A stretch of DNA of 64,000 nt from Bacillota bacterium (GCA_023388495.1 JAEWGC010000008.1:62001-126000); one strand, 5' to 3'. Counted from the first letter of the stretch, positions 52,582 to 61,290 are shown. A program made the numbers and translations. Notes: a model not told the origin generated them from the letters alone.

Positions 52582-52712
52582 CATACCCTTATAATTGCTG
52601 AATCCTAAAAATTATAGTAGGTACGGAGGAACCATTTAAGGGGTTAATCCACATCTGTGGTAGGGAACCGTCTATCCCGAACCCGCCAGCTAACTTCGGA
52701 AGCCTTATTACG
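52582..52712 (+). promoter_or_regulatory. c-di-AMP riboswitch (ydaO/yuaA class)
   Basis: The conserved blocks appear in order: TTGCTGAATCC, GGTACGGAGGAACCA, GGGGTTAATCC, TAGGGAACC, then CCGAACCCGCCAGCTAAC and CGGAAGCC. This class turns expression off when c-di-AMP is high (established) and often controls cell-wall hydrolases. No terminator follows; a small CCTT-AAGG pairing next to the ribosome site could make it act on translation. Confidence 0.92.
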
Positions 52713-52728
52713 GAAGGAGTGTATGCCA

Positions 52729-53421
52729 ATGAAAGGGAAAAGATTATTATCAATTTTAATAGCATTACTATTATTAATGCCAACAACTGGAGTGTTTGCA
52801 AGTGAAAATTATATAACAATGGGATTCGGCAGTAGAGGAAGTAAAGTTTCTAAACTTCAGCAAGGATTGCAAAACAAAGGTTATAAAGTTTCTGTAGATG
52901 GTATCTACGGAAAAGCCACAAAAAGAGCTGTTATTAATTTTCAAAAAGATAATAAATTAAGAATTGATGGCATTGCAGGAAAAGCAACTCAAACAGCACT
53001 ATATAGTAAAACTACTACAGCATCAAGAGGGACAAGTTCTTCAAGAAGAAATACTGAAGATGATTTATATTGGCTAGCCAGAATAATTGAAGCTGAAGCT
53101 GGTGCAGAGCCATATACTGGAAAAGTAGCAGTTGGAAGTGTAATTTTAAACAGAGTTAATTCTAAAGAATTTCCTAATACTGTCTATGGTGTAATTTTTG
53201 AGTATTATGGAAGTATTCCTCAGTTTAGTCCAGTTGCTGAAGGAACAATTTACAATACTCCATCACAAGAGAGTATCAAAGCAGCTAAAGAAGCTCTAGG
53301 CGGAGCAAAACCTGTGGATAATGCGACATATTTCTTCAATCCAGCTAAAGCAGCAGGATCTTGGATTGTAAAGAATAAGACCTATGTAAAAAGAATAGGT
53401 GGACATACTTTTTATGCATAA
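52729..53421 (+). CDS. sleB: SleB-type cell-wall/cortex hydrolase with peptidoglycan-binding domain
   Basis: 230 aa: signal peptide (residues 1-24, ending TTGVFAS), a peptidoglycan-binding domain (about 30-90, SKLQQGLQNKGYKVSVDGIY), a Ser/Thr/Arg linker, then a Hydrolase_2 domain (about 105-230) with LARIIEAEAGAEPYTGKVAV, whose Glu is the catalytic residue of SleB/CwlJ lytic transglycosylases, and QFSPVAEGTIY. The ATG at 52729 is 7 bases from GGAGTG; an ATG six bases earlier is too close. Expression is gated by the c-di-AMP riboswitch. The family includes germination enzymes and vegetative hydrolases; the riboswitch suggests a vegetative or resuscitation role. Confidence 0.88.
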   Translation: MKGKRLLSILIALLLLMPTTGVFASENYITMGFGSRGSKVSKLQQGLQNKGYKVSVDGIYGKATKRAVINFQKDNKLRIDGIAGKATQTALYSKTTTASRGTSSSRRNTEDDLYWLARIIEAEAGAEPYTGKVAVGSVILNRVNSKEFPNTVYGVIFEYYGSIPQFSPVAEGTIYNTPSQESIKAAKEALGGAKPVDNATYFFNPAKAAGSWIVKNKTYVKRIGGHTFYA

Positions 53422-53425
53422 TATG

Positions 53426-53455
53426 TAAGGAGTAGACTGTATTGTCTACTCCTTA
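53426..53455. terminator. Bidirectional intrinsic terminator
   Basis: TAAGGAGTAGAC pairs with GTCTACTCCTTA between sleB and the convergent selenoprotein gene. Confidence 0.8.
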
Positions 53456-53492
53456 TACTTAATATAGGCGCCTTACTATTTACATTGGATTC

Positions 53493-53858
53493 CTATTCAC
53501 CATTCCTATTTAAAATAGTCCATTCTTCCTCCTTAAATGCAACCAAGACAGTATTTTCTCCCACTAAAATTGGCCTCTTTACCAGCATTCCATCTGTAGC
53601 AAGAAGTTTTATCAGTTCTTCCTCTGTCATTGTGTTCAATTTTTCCTTAACATTTAATTCTCTATATAAATTCCCACTGGTATTGAAAAATCTTTTTATT
53701 GGATAATTACTCTTTGAAATCCATTCTGTTAGCTCAGTTTCATTAGGATTCTCTTCCTTTATATTTCTCTCTTCATATTGAATTTTATTCTCATCAAGCC
53801 ACGCCTTGGCTTTTTTACAAGTTGTTCATCTTGGATAACATAAAAATAGGTGCTTCAT
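53493..53858 (-). CDS. ArsC/Spx-family thioredoxin-fold selenoprotein (UGA = Sec at residue 11)
   Basis: A 122-codon frame with one internal TGA at codon 11 (53826-53828). It reads MKHLFLCYPR, Sec, TTCKKAKAWLDENKIQYEER, and continues intact to TAG at 53493. It matches the small arsenate-reductase-like family (YusI/YffB/Spx relatives): YPKCSTCKKAKKWL at the active site, then IKRFFNTSGNLYRELN and LLATDGMLVKRPILVG. The TGA stands at the first Cys of CxxC, the nucleophile. Start ATG is 7 bases after AAAGGAGG. A hairpin at the right distance (53796-53812) serves as a SECIS candidate. Probable cytoplasmic thiol/selenol reductase; arsenate itself is unproven. Confidence 0.85.
53796..53812 (-). promoter_or_regulatory. 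Candidate bacterial SECIS hairpin
   Basis: In the mRNA, AAGCCA pairs with TGGCTT over the loop AGGCG, starting 13 bases after the UGA. The loop begins at the 20th base, within the distance used by bacterial SelB, and begins AGG as in E. coli fdhF. Confidence 0.65.
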
Positions 53859-53928
53859 TATTCTTCCTCCTTTGGTTTTCAAATAAATCTCATTTATAGT
53901 TTATACCCAATATCATTTAGTATTATTG

Positions 53929-53963
53929 AAAAAATCTCAAAGTCAATACCACTTTGAGATTTT
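53929..53963 (-). terminator. Terminator of the XRE-TPR regulator gene
   Basis: AAAATCTCAAAGT pairs with ACTTTGAGATTTT; the minus strand continues as T6. Confidence 0.85.
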
Positions 53964-53992
53964 CAAATATATTAATAGTAATGTTATTTAAA

Positions 53993-55051
53993 CTAATTTT
54001 TTTCTAATCTTTGGATTTGTCTACTAGGGTAATCCACAAGTTCTCCTTCTGTTATATTCCATTCATCCTCCAGTAGCCCAATATATCGTTTATATGTTTC
54101 TATTGCCTTTTCGTAATCTCCAGTAATTTCGTATATCTTAGCTACTGAATTTAAGGCATCAGTATATCTCGGCTTTTCCATTACCTCAAAATCTTTTTCA
54201 TAGTATAAAATTGCATCTTCCCACCGTCCATTATAAGCATGAACCTCCGCCATTACCCAATATGGTCCTCTCATATCAGAATAATCTTCCAACATATGAT
54301 TCAAGATTTCATTTGCTTTATCACTGTTTTCATTCTTTAGTTCTATTAAGGCTTTATAATGCATTGTTCTCCAATCTCTATCAGCTGTTCTTTCAATCAT
54401 TTTTTCATATTCCCTAAGAACATCCATAGATTCATCTATTCGTCCATCATTAATAAGTGCATCTAATAACCACATATACCCTGTTCTATGATCTGGATGT
54501 TCCTTTACGAACTCCTTATAATAAGCAATTCTCTCTCCATGATTCATTACATTCCAATCTCCGATAGGTACCTTGTGAGCATTGTTAAGAGCTTTGTGTA
54601 AATTGGAAGATAAAGGTGCCAATTTAATACCTTCTTTTGCATAAAATGTTGCTTTTTCTTGATATTCTTCCACTCGGTGCAGGTATAACCAAGTTAATAT
54701 TGTAATTGCTTCTATCTGTTTCTCTTCTGAATTATTATAATTACCGATAATCTCCTTTAAAAAACTCTCTGCTTCATTAAATTCAGCATTTGATATATGC
54801 CTTTTGTCATCAATCATATTATCTATTCTCTCCAGCTTAGCATCATCAGTTAATGAGAATAGTTCATCTATTGTGACGCCAAAGTATACGGATATATCAG
54901 GCAATAATGAAATATCAGGTGCTGTAACTTCATTTTCCCATTTAGACACTGCTTGAGTAGTTACTCCAAGGTGATTTGCTAAGGTTTCTTGGGTGACTCC
55001 TTTACCTTTTCTTAAATATTTAATCTTCTTGCCTATTTCTAGACTATTCAT
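53993..55051 (-). CDS. XRE-type HTH regulator with TPR repeats
   Basis: 352 aa: N-terminal Cro/C1 helix-turn-helix (residues about 4-60: IGKKIKYLRKGKGVTQETLA, TTQAVSKWENEVTAPDISLL) and a long helical TPR region (about 95-345) with units such as ALIELKNENSDKANEILNHM and AEVHAYNGRWEDAILYYEKD. This domain mix is used by peptide-sensing or growth-phase regulators (RRNPP-like) and by general stress switches. The target is unknown. ATG at 55051 follows AGGAG by 8 bases; a frame start six codons earlier would include that site. Confidence 0.82.
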   Translation of the reverse strand: MNSLEIGKKIKYLRKGKGVTQETLANHLGVTTQAVSKWENEVTAPDISLLPDISVYFGVTIDELFSLTDDAKLERIDNMIDDKRHISNAEFNEAESFLKEIIGNYNNSEEKQIEAITILTWLYLHRVEEYQEKATFYAKEGIKLAPLSSNLHKALNNAHKVPIGDWNVMNHGERIAYYKEFVKEHPDHRTGYMWLLDALINDGRIDESMDVLREYEKMIERTADRDWRTMHYKALIELKNENSDKANEILNHMLEDYSDMRGPYWVMAEVHAYNGRWEDAILYYEKDFEVMEKPRYTDALNSVAKIYEITGDYEKAIETYKRYIGLLEDEWNITEGELVDYPSRQIQRLEKN

Positions 55052-55221
55052 AATCACTGCTCCTCTCATTTTGGTTACCTAGGATATCTTCATTATAGAT
55101 TATTAAATCTTAAAAGGCTATCAAGGGTCTGTTGATTTAACTCTCCTTTTAGTTGACTTATAATAAAACAACCACCAATAGAGGAGGTTATCCTTCAATT
55201 GATGGTCTCATTTAATACCTA

Positions 55222-55734
55222 TTATAAAACTAGAGATGGAGCAACATATACTCTTGCTTTCATTTCATTATCTAGCATATACAATCCCTTAGGGTCTCCT
55301 GCAAATAAATCGTATTTCTTTATATTATCATCTGCATTTTTCTCCTCTTCACCTTGTTCTTTGATAAACCAGTCAAGGAATTGCATTGTACGAAAATCCT
55401 TTACATTGTAAGCTGCTTCATATATCTTATTTATAGAATCAGTTACATACTGTTCATGTTCAAGTGCTAAAACTAATGGTTCTCTAAAATTGTTATACTT
55501 TTGATTCGGAGCAGCGACTTCTGTAAAAACAACTGACTCACCATTATCTAATAAATATTGTCTGAACAGTAAAGCATGATCACGCTCCTCCTGTGTTTGT
55601 ATGAAGAACCAGTTCTCAAATCCATTCAAGCTTTCATCCGCATAATAATTTGCCATATCTAAGTACAAATATGCAGAAAACAACTCCTTATTAATTTGTT
55701 CATTCAATAATTTCGCTACCTCTTTGTTAAGCAT
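55222..55734 (-). CDS. ftnA: Ferritin (FtnA-type)
   Basis: Iron-storage protein forming a 24-subunit shell, 170 aa. Ferroxidase residues are in place: E17 in NEQINKELFSAYLYLDMANY, the EERDHA pair (Glu and His of helix B), E in LEHEQYVTDSI, and Gln/Glu in FIKEQGEEEKNADD. No haem-binding Met as in bacterioferritin. The start at 55734 follows an AAAGGATGGG site; an upstream ATG/TTG extension of 14 codons lacks resemblance to the family. Together with the Fur-controlled suf operon it forms the window's iron system. Confidence 0.92.
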   Translation of the reverse strand: MLNKEVAKLLNEQINKELFSAYLYLDMANYYADESLNGFENWFFIQTQEERDHALLFRQYLLDNGESVVFTEVAAPNQKYNNFREPLVLALEHEQYVTDSINKIYEAAYNVKDFRTMQFLDWFIKEQGEEEKNADDNIKKYDLFAGDPKGLYMLDNEMKARVYVAPSLVL

Positions 55735-56035
55735 TTTATCCCATCCTTTCATATTGTCCTTATTTAATATTACCATGTTTTAATCCATTTTTCTAATCTT
55801 CAATAACAATGTTTATTGTTTTTCTCGATTAAACTTTATTAATAATATTATTATACCCTAGGAAACATGAATACTTACAACAATTTAAAGTCTTATTTGT
55901 TCTTGCATGCTATATATATAAACCATCATTTTTTATCTCCAAAGTGATGGTTTACAATTTATATCAAGAGAATTGTAATACCTTCTAAACTAGTCTACTT
56001 CTAAAACATGCTTATATCCATTATATAATCATTTC

Positions 56036-56491
56036 TCACCTTACTTCTTCATATTCTAAATCAACTTGATGAAATACTTTAAATATTTCATCAATATCCT
56101 TTTCCAAATATCTATGGGAAATAATTCTAGAACCTGAACTGCTATGATAATCAACTATTACAAAGTTATATTTTTTTATTTTAGCATATCCAATCTCACT
56201 CCAGCGATATAGTTCTTTACCCCTAGCTATAATAAGTACACCATTGTCGGAAATTCCTTGCTTCATCCAGGCGACTATAAGTAGCAATATTCCAAGTAGT
56301 GCAATCAAATAATGTACATAATTCTTTGCAAAATAAATTACCATCGTTATTATTACTAATATACCAATTAGGATAGTGATTATTTCATAAGTACTTTTTC
56401 TGGTTCTAATCTTCAACTTTCTTATATACTGTATTTGTTTAACTAGAATACTTAATAATAAAATAACCACTATAAAACTAAGTAGATTCAT
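56036..56491 (-). CDS. Small membrane protein, DUF5673-like
   Basis: 151 aa: TM1 at residues 3-18, two more hydrophobic segments at about 35-54 and 60-74, then a cytoplasmic beta-rich domain (SDNGVLIIARGKELYRWSEI, KKYNFVIVDYHSS) with a conserved Trp-centred pattern. This layout matches small Firmicutes proteins with a PH-like domain, which I link to DUF5673 with low certainty. No known function. Flanked by gaps without other genes (55777-56035 and 56492-56703), the first with an AAACCATCA/TGATGGTTT hairpin near 55917-55955. Confidence 0.55.
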   Translation of the reverse strand: MNLLSFIVVILLLSILVKQIQYIRKLKIRTRKSTYEIITILIGILVIITMVIYFAKNYVHYLIALLGILLLIVAWMKQGISDNGVLIIARGKELYRWSEIGYAKIKKYNFVIVDYHSSSGSRIISHRYLEKDIDEIFKVFHQVDLEYEEVR

Positions 56492-56703
56492 GTTCTTTCT
56501 CCTCTTCTATCTCTCAAATTTTCCACATAAATACTCATTTGCATATATACCCTTAATATAAATTATAATATACCTCTAATAATGTTCTCAGCATAAAGCC
56601 CCACATGGATATACAGAAGCGAGTTTCTACTTCAACATAGCATTAAAAGCTATCCATAACACATTGTAGTCATATAATTTTTATTTGGTATCTTATAATC
56701 CAA

Positions 56704-58398
56704 CTACTTGAAACTCCAAATTCCTTCATTCTTATCATAGAATCCAGAATACAACTCTTCTCCATCCTTTGCAACGATAAAATCAGTTGGTCCATGAAAA
56801 ACATTGTTGATACCTATTATGTCCTTTGCATCCTGCGAAGTATAGATTACTAAAGGGCTCTTATAGTTCTGAGGATTTGGCATTGCACTAATCATTACCA
56901 TTCCATAGTCCTCATAGTTTTTGTCTGCAATTATCTTATCTTCCTCAACTTTAAATGGAAAGACATCCTTATGTTCCTGTAGCCACACATTCCCCTCTAT
57001 CGTACCATATGCAAGGATTATATAGTCACCAAGGTCTCGTTTGATGGCTTCAGTATCCCTTATTATTTCAGCTTTAGGAAAGAATTTGCCTTTTATATTT
57101 TCCACATAAGAATAAATATCTTCCTGAATTTCTGCATCTTTCTCCTGCGTTGGAGTAATGATTACAACATCCATGAAGTCTTTATTATTAAATGCTGAAT
57201 TGATTGGGCCATAAAAATCCACCTTAAAGAAATCATCATCTAACTTTTGTTCAGAAAGCTCTTTAAAAACATTTATAAGCTCAGGATAATAACTTTCCAA
57301 TGTAGGATAGTCCCCTCGATTTATCTCATAGCGCGCAAAGCTTTCACATAGTGCAGGAACATAGTAAAAACCATTTGCTCTTTCATTTGCAATTATTGTG
57401 TTATATGCTGACTGTCCTTGATCTAGATATATTAATCTTGCAGTAATTGCTCTTATAATATGTTCATTCACGCAAGTTTCCCAATTAGAATAAGCCTGAG
57501 AACTCATCTGCTTTTTTATCTTTGAATACAAGTCATTATATTGGTTAATCTCGTTGATATGTTTTTCAGTTATAGGATTAATAAAGGAATGACTGAATTC
57601 ATGCCATACTAAATGGCGAATAGTTTCACTTGAGTAATCTGGAACCATTTTCCCGTCATCGTCTTTAATTATACTTTGTGGACCGATTATGCCATAGACA
57701 TCGTATAGTCCATTCTCCGCCTCTACTTTAGGGCCATAACCTCCAGCATGAAGCATAGGTGATAAAATCAAATTATAGGAATTGACTTCCATTCCATAGT
57801 AATCATCCAGTGTCTCAATTAGTCCCATATCTTTAATGTTTTTGTATACATTACTAATCATGGTCTGATAAAACGAATTATTCTGTTCATAGAATTTGCT
57901 AAAATCAGCTTCCAAGCTAAAATCTCTTAATTCGTCAATAAATTCTAATAGCTCTTTCTTTCCCGATGCTCTGACAATCAAATCATTTGGTATTATATTA
58001 TTTTCCTTTAGGCTTAGAGTACTTGAAAGATACAACATAACACTTGGTGGTGCATCATAACTGAATCCTTTTTTACTTAATTTATGAAAAGCTTTTACAA
58101 CCTTGTGATTCTTATACTTGTTAAAATACTCCTTCATTTCGTCCTTATAGTTAAAATCAAATCGTGTTAACCTATCATAGTCAGCCTGCTGCTGAACTGC
58201 TGTGATCAATTCAATCCTCGGGTCAACAGTAATATTAAGTGTTCCTAAACTTTCTCTTGCCCCTTCAACTAAATTGAGATTATTATATGAATCTGATTTC
58301 TTGAAAACATCCTTTTGTTTACCAATATTGGTATAAACCGCAAAAATTGTTAGTAATAAAATAATAAATGAAGATAATAAAAATATTTTTCTTTTCAT
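56704..58398 (-). CDS. DUF4932 protein, secreted metallopeptidase-like
   Basis: 564 aa with an N-terminal signal/anchor helix (residues 5-21, FLLSSFIILLLTIFAVY). The central region has a zinc-protease motif, HLVWHEFSHSFINPI (HExxH, with the downstream NEHIIRAI helix carrying a possible third ligand Glu), as in DUF4932 proteins. The C-terminal part (about 415-560) is a separate alpha/beta domain (DVVIITPTQEKDAEIQ, LGDYIILAYGTIEGN). Probably an extracytoplasmic peptidase, substrate unknown. Its start is 28 bp past the DUF2812 stop, so the PadR-DUF2812-DUF4932 genes form one operon. Confidence 0.75.
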   Translation of the reverse strand: MKRKIFLLSSFIILLLTIFAVYTNIGKQKDVFKKSDSYNNLNLVEGARESLGTLNITVDPRIELITAVQQQADYDRLTRFDFNYKDEMKEYFNKYKNHKVVKAFHKLSKKGFSYDAPPSVMLYLSSTLSLKENNIIPNDLIVRASGKKELLEFIDELRDFSLEADFSKFYEQNNSFYQTMISNVYKNIKDMGLIETLDDYYGMEVNSYNLILSPMLHAGGYGPKVEAENGLYDVYGIIGPQSIIKDDDGKMVPDYSSETIRHLVWHEFSHSFINPITEKHINEINQYNDLYSKIKKQMSSQAYSNWETCVNEHIIRAITARLIYLDQGQSAYNTIIANERANGFYYVPALCESFARYEINRGDYPTLESYYPELINVFKELSEQKLDDDFFKVDFYGPINSAFNNKDFMDVVIITPTQEKDAEIQEDIYSYVENIKGKFFPKAEIIRDTEAIKRDLGDYIILAYGTIEGNVWLQEHKDVFPFKVEEDKIIADKNYEDYGMVMISAMPNPQNYKSPLVIYTSQDAKDIIGINNVFHGPTDFIVAKDGEELYSGFYDKNEGIWSFK

Positions 58399-58425
58399 AA
58401 AATAATCATTCCTTTCTATTGGTAA

Positions 58426-59034
58426 CTACTCTTCTAACTTAGCCTCTTTAATATAGTGATTAATTTGTTTCTGATAAAAAAACATAGGAATCATTGTAAG
58501 AACTCCAAAAACACTAAATAAAATAACTTCTTTTGATAAGGCTCTACCCTTTAAAAAGCTCCAAACAGAAAAAGCAATGAACATTATAGATAAACAAAAC
58601 CAAGCATTCCTTATGGGCTTGCAGTATTCTGATTTATCAGCATTAGTAGTGTGGAGTTCAAAAGGTCTCCCATCATTTTTCTTTTCCACAATTAAGAGTT
58701 CCTTATTATAACTACCAGGATTCGTTGATATTTGACCGGCTTCACTTCCATAAGGTCTCCACCTCATCTTACATATAGAATAATTTAAATTGGCATTCTT
58801 ATAAAATATTGTATATCCAATACTTTCTAGAAATGTTCGATATTCTTTTCCTCTTTGATAGGACTTATTAGCAACAAATTCTACACAATACTGGTATTCA
58901 TCTGGTTGACATTCTTCGAAATCATAATTTAATTTACCTGTTCTTACAAGCCTATATCCCTTATGAGCCATTTCATTTAACCATTTTTCTTGAGTAATTA
59001 AAAAAGCTCCAAAGAAACGATAACATCTTTTCAT
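58426..59034 (-). CDS. DUF2812 membrane protein
   Basis: 202 aa. The N-terminal soluble DUF2812 domain (residues about 1-110: QEKWLNEMAHKGYRLVRTG, the YQYCVEF strand, GYTIFYKNANL and KMRWRPYGS) is followed by two TM helices (about 145-162 and 170-187). It overlaps the PadR gene by 4 bp. DUF2812 genes are usually paired with PadR regulators, which is seen here; the domain may sense envelope stress, but function is not established. Confidence 0.82.
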   Translation of the reverse strand: MKRCYRFFGAFLITQEKWLNEMAHKGYRLVRTGKLNYDFEECQPDEYQYCVEFVANKSYQRGKEYRTFLESIGYTIFYKNANLNYSICKMRWRPYGSEAGQISTNPGSYNKELLIVEKKNDGRPFELHTTNADKSEYCKPIRNAWFCLSIMFIAFSVWSFLKGRALSKEVILFSVFGVLTMIPMFFYQKQINHYIKEAKLEE

Positions 59035-59357
59035 TTAATATTCCCTCCTATGATTTCTGTAGCTATTTTTGTTAATTCCCTAAGTCTTTCTAATTCATTT
59101 TCTGCGACAGTTTTTCCTGTCTCTGTCAATATATATTCTTTCTTACGCCCTGTTCCATCATCAAAAGGACGTATCCATCCTTTTTCCTGTAAATTATTGA
59201 TTGCGCCATACAAAGATCCTGCACCTAAAATTAATCTACCTTGAGTCTCTTCCTCAACAAACTGCATTATACCGTACCCATGTTTTGGTTTATATAATGC
59301 CAGTAAAATAAAAAAAGTAACTTCAGTCAATGCCCCGCCTTTTACATTGTCTCTCAA
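59031..59357 (-). CDS. PadR-family regulator of the DUF2812 operon
   Basis: 108-aa winged-helix regulator: TEVTFFILLALYKPKHGYGI then LGAGSLYGAINNLQEKGWI and the wing GTGRKKEYILTETG. A GTG three codons earlier falls inside the GGGAGG ribosome site, so the start is TTG at 59357, 8 bases away. The promoter has TTGACA and TATATT with 17-bp spacing, with ATTACGGTTA repeats over spacer and start, so it likely represses its own operon. Confidence 0.87.
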   Translation of the reverse strand: MRDNVKGGALTEVTFFILLALYKPKHGYGIMQFVEEETQGRLILGAGSLYGAINNLQEKGWIRPFDDGTGRKKEYILTETGKTVAENELERLRELTKIATEIIGGNIK

Positions 59358-59373
59358 TATTTGCACCTCCCTT

Positions 59374-59422
59374 ATTACGGTTACTGTAATAAAAATATAT
59401 CACTAACCGTAATACATGTCAA
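59374..59422 (-). promoter_or_regulatory. padR-DUF2812-DUF4932 promoter with two overlapping operators
   Basis: -35 TTGACA (59417-59422), 17-bp spacer, -10 TATATT (59394-59399). A near-perfect dyad ATTACGGTTACTGTAAT lies at 59374-59390, and a second ATTACGGTTAGTG half-site sits in the spacer (minus strand, about 59401-59413). Confidence 0.8.
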
Positions 59423-59591
59423 TAAAATAAATATATTAAATTTACTTTTTTATAAATTAATCATATATATACAAGAATGTAAGCAGAGTACTTAATAGTG
59501 TTATATCTTTTTGAAATGGTATTTTATGAAGAGTTGCAAAATAAAAATAACACAAAAGAATCGTCCTTTGTGCCATATATGTTTCCATCTC

Positions 59592-60335
59592 TTATAATAT
59601 ATAATGATTATTTTTTATTTTTTTTAGATTAGTTCTAATAAGTGAAATTAACAATAAAGATAAAAATCCACTATTCATAACAGCTATTACCATTTCTCCA
59701 ATAGAAAAAATCCCTTTTATTTTGTAAATAGCAAAAAGTATTAGCATACTAGATAATAAAACTTGTAGCCAATATTTTATTTTTTTATCTATATTATAAT
59801 TATAGACTTGAACCTTTTTAAATTTTAATATATATCGAATTATAATCATCAAACCTAGTATTGTAGATCCATGTTGCAGATATTTATATATTGGTATATT
59901 TAATATAGTATTAGATAATACATTTATTTTATTTACAACAAATCCATTTTTATGGGTAAAACTGTCCCATACTACATGGGTAGCCATCCCTATAAAAGAT
60001 GAATATGAAAAAATAATAAATTCCTGAAAATTAATTAACTTTATTTTATCATTATATAGTGTATACAAATGTTCATTTATTCCCTTAGGTAAGTTTGAAA
60101 TAAGATCATTTTTTATAAATTTATAAAAAATTAAATATAATAAAACCACTAAAGGTAAATTTATTAATACAAATCCTTTTATACTATGCCCAATTACTTC
60201 CATAGGCTTAAAATATATAAAGTATTCAAAATCTGGTGCCATAGTTCCAAGAATCATCGCAGCATTATTTATATATGATCTATGTTTTTTTGAAAGATTA
60301 ACTACTGCTGCTGGATGAGCCAAAGTAAAAGCCAT
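59592..60335 (-). CDS. DUF4184 membrane protein
   Basis: 247 aa with five to six TM helices. The start MAFTLAHPAAVV and the segment MILGTMAPDFEYFIYF with ATHVVWDSFTHKNGF match DUF4184, membrane proteins with His/Asp clusters reminiscent of membrane-bound metal-dependent hydrolases (YdjM/LexA-regulated type). Function unknown. ATG follows AGGTG. The 225 bp on its 3' side (59367-59591) hold the padR promoter and a CACAAAGG-CTTTTGTG hairpin near 59553-59575. Confidence 0.8.
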   Translation of the reverse strand: MAFTLAHPAAVVNLSKKHRSYINNAAMILGTMAPDFEYFIYFKPMEVIGHSIKGFVLINLPLVVLLYLIFYKFIKNDLISNLPKGINEHLYTLYNDKIKLINFQEFIIFSYSSFIGMATHVVWDSFTHKNGFVVNKINVLSNTILNIPIYKYLQHGSTILGLMIIIRYILKFKKVQVYNYNIDKKIKYWLQVLLSSMLILFAIYKIKGIFSIGEMVIAVMNSGFLSLLLISLIRTNLKKIKNNHYIL

Positions 60336-60484
60336 ATCTTCACCTACTTTGTTTTTTTCTAATTACTCATAGTAAAATTATATTAAGATACCTTTTATTA
60401 TATCGTGAATTTTCCGATGCCTAGTTCTGCAGTAAAGTTTTCAGGTCCTATTGTAAATGAATAGTTTTGAAAGCATGAGATGCC

Positions 60485-61123
60485 CTATAATTTGTTCATT
60501 AATTGATCCAATCCAGTTTCCGATGTCAATTTTTCAAGATTTTTAAATATCTTCTCTTCTTCCCAGTTCCACCATTGAAGCTTTACCAAAAATTGAATCT
60601 TTTCATCACTGAATCGTTTCTTGATGAACTTTGCTGGATTCCCACCATATATTGTATAGGGTTCAACATCTTTTACTACAGTTGAGTTGGCAGCAATAAT
60701 CGCACCATCACCAATTTTAACTCCAGGCATAATAGTAACATTCTGGCCAATCCAAACATCATTTCCGATTACGGTGTCTCCCTTGAAAGGGAGCTGTTCT
60801 ATTGTAGGTGTTACCTTTTCCCACCCACTACCAAAGATGTTAAATGGATAGGTTGTAATTCCATCCATTCTGTGATTAGCACCGTTCATAATAAATTTTA
60901 CACCCTCTGCAATTGCACAGAACTTGCCTATAATAAGTTTATCCCCAAGAAATTCATAATGGTGCTCTATGTTATCATAAAATCTCTCAGGAGATTTATT
61001 ATTGTCGCTGTAATAAGTGTATTCACCAATCTCAACATTTGGTCTTTTAGGTAGATTACTTATATAGCAAACTGTCTTTATATTTTCATTCGGATAAAGC
61101 TTTTTCTTATCTGGCCCCGTCAT
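60485..61123 (-). CDS. CatB/Vat-family O-acetyltransferase (possible streptogramin A resistance)
   Basis: 212-aa left-handed beta-helix acetyltransferase with hexapeptide repeats (LIIGKFCAIAEGVKF, TVIGNDVWIGQNVTIMPGVK, IGDGAIIAANSTVV). The catalytic His is in MNGANHRMDG, and YPFNIFGSGWEK, with GGNPAKFIKKRF, fits the Vat streptogramin acetyltransferases closely. Chromosomal relatives (CatB-related) can have other acceptors, so resistance is possible but not certain. It overlaps by 4 bp (ATGA) the stop of a gene remnant upstream and lies next to a compositionally unusual stretch, consistent with acquisition by transfer. Confidence 0.85.
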   Translation of the reverse strand: MTGPDKKKLYPNENIKTVCYISNLPKRPNVEIGEYTYYSDNNKSPERFYDNIEHHYEFLGDKLIIGKFCAIAEGVKFIMNGANHRMDGITTYPFNIFGSGWEKVTPTIEQLPFKGDTVIGNDVWIGQNVTIMPGVKIGDGAIIAANSTVVKDVEPYTIYGGNPAKFIKKRFSDEKIQFLVKLQWWNWEEEKIFKNLEKLTSETGLDQLMNKL

Positions 61124-61290
61124 TGAATATTCTCTCCTCTCTTTTTCTTCCCATAGTTCTTCGGGAAGTAATCCTTCCCAAGTTGCCAGACATACTGATC
61201 AATCTGCTTCAGGTTATATTTATCTAGGCCATAGAATGCACGGAAATCAATCAGTATACCTTTGAACCTTAGGTGCCAGTCACCTAACAA
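61120..61290 (-). pseudogene. C-terminal fragment of a lost gene
   Basis: Frame of 56 codons on the minus strand without start: FKGILIDFRAFYGLDKYN, LKQIDQYVWQLGKDYFPKNY, ending RGENIQ at a TGA overlapping the acetyltransferase ATG. It looks like the tail of a longer conserved Firmicutes protein; similarity is lost upstream of about 61265, where the DNA changes character. I cannot name the family. Confidence 0.55.

Noticed and set aside
53485..53706. Plus-strand open frame opposite the selenoprotein gene
   Set aside because: No ribosome site or homology; it is the antisense of a well-matched thioredoxin-fold gene.
59553..59575. CACAAAGG-CTTTTGTG hairpin as an insertion-sequence end
   Set aside because: A single short hairpin with no partner end or transposase; a terminator is as likely.
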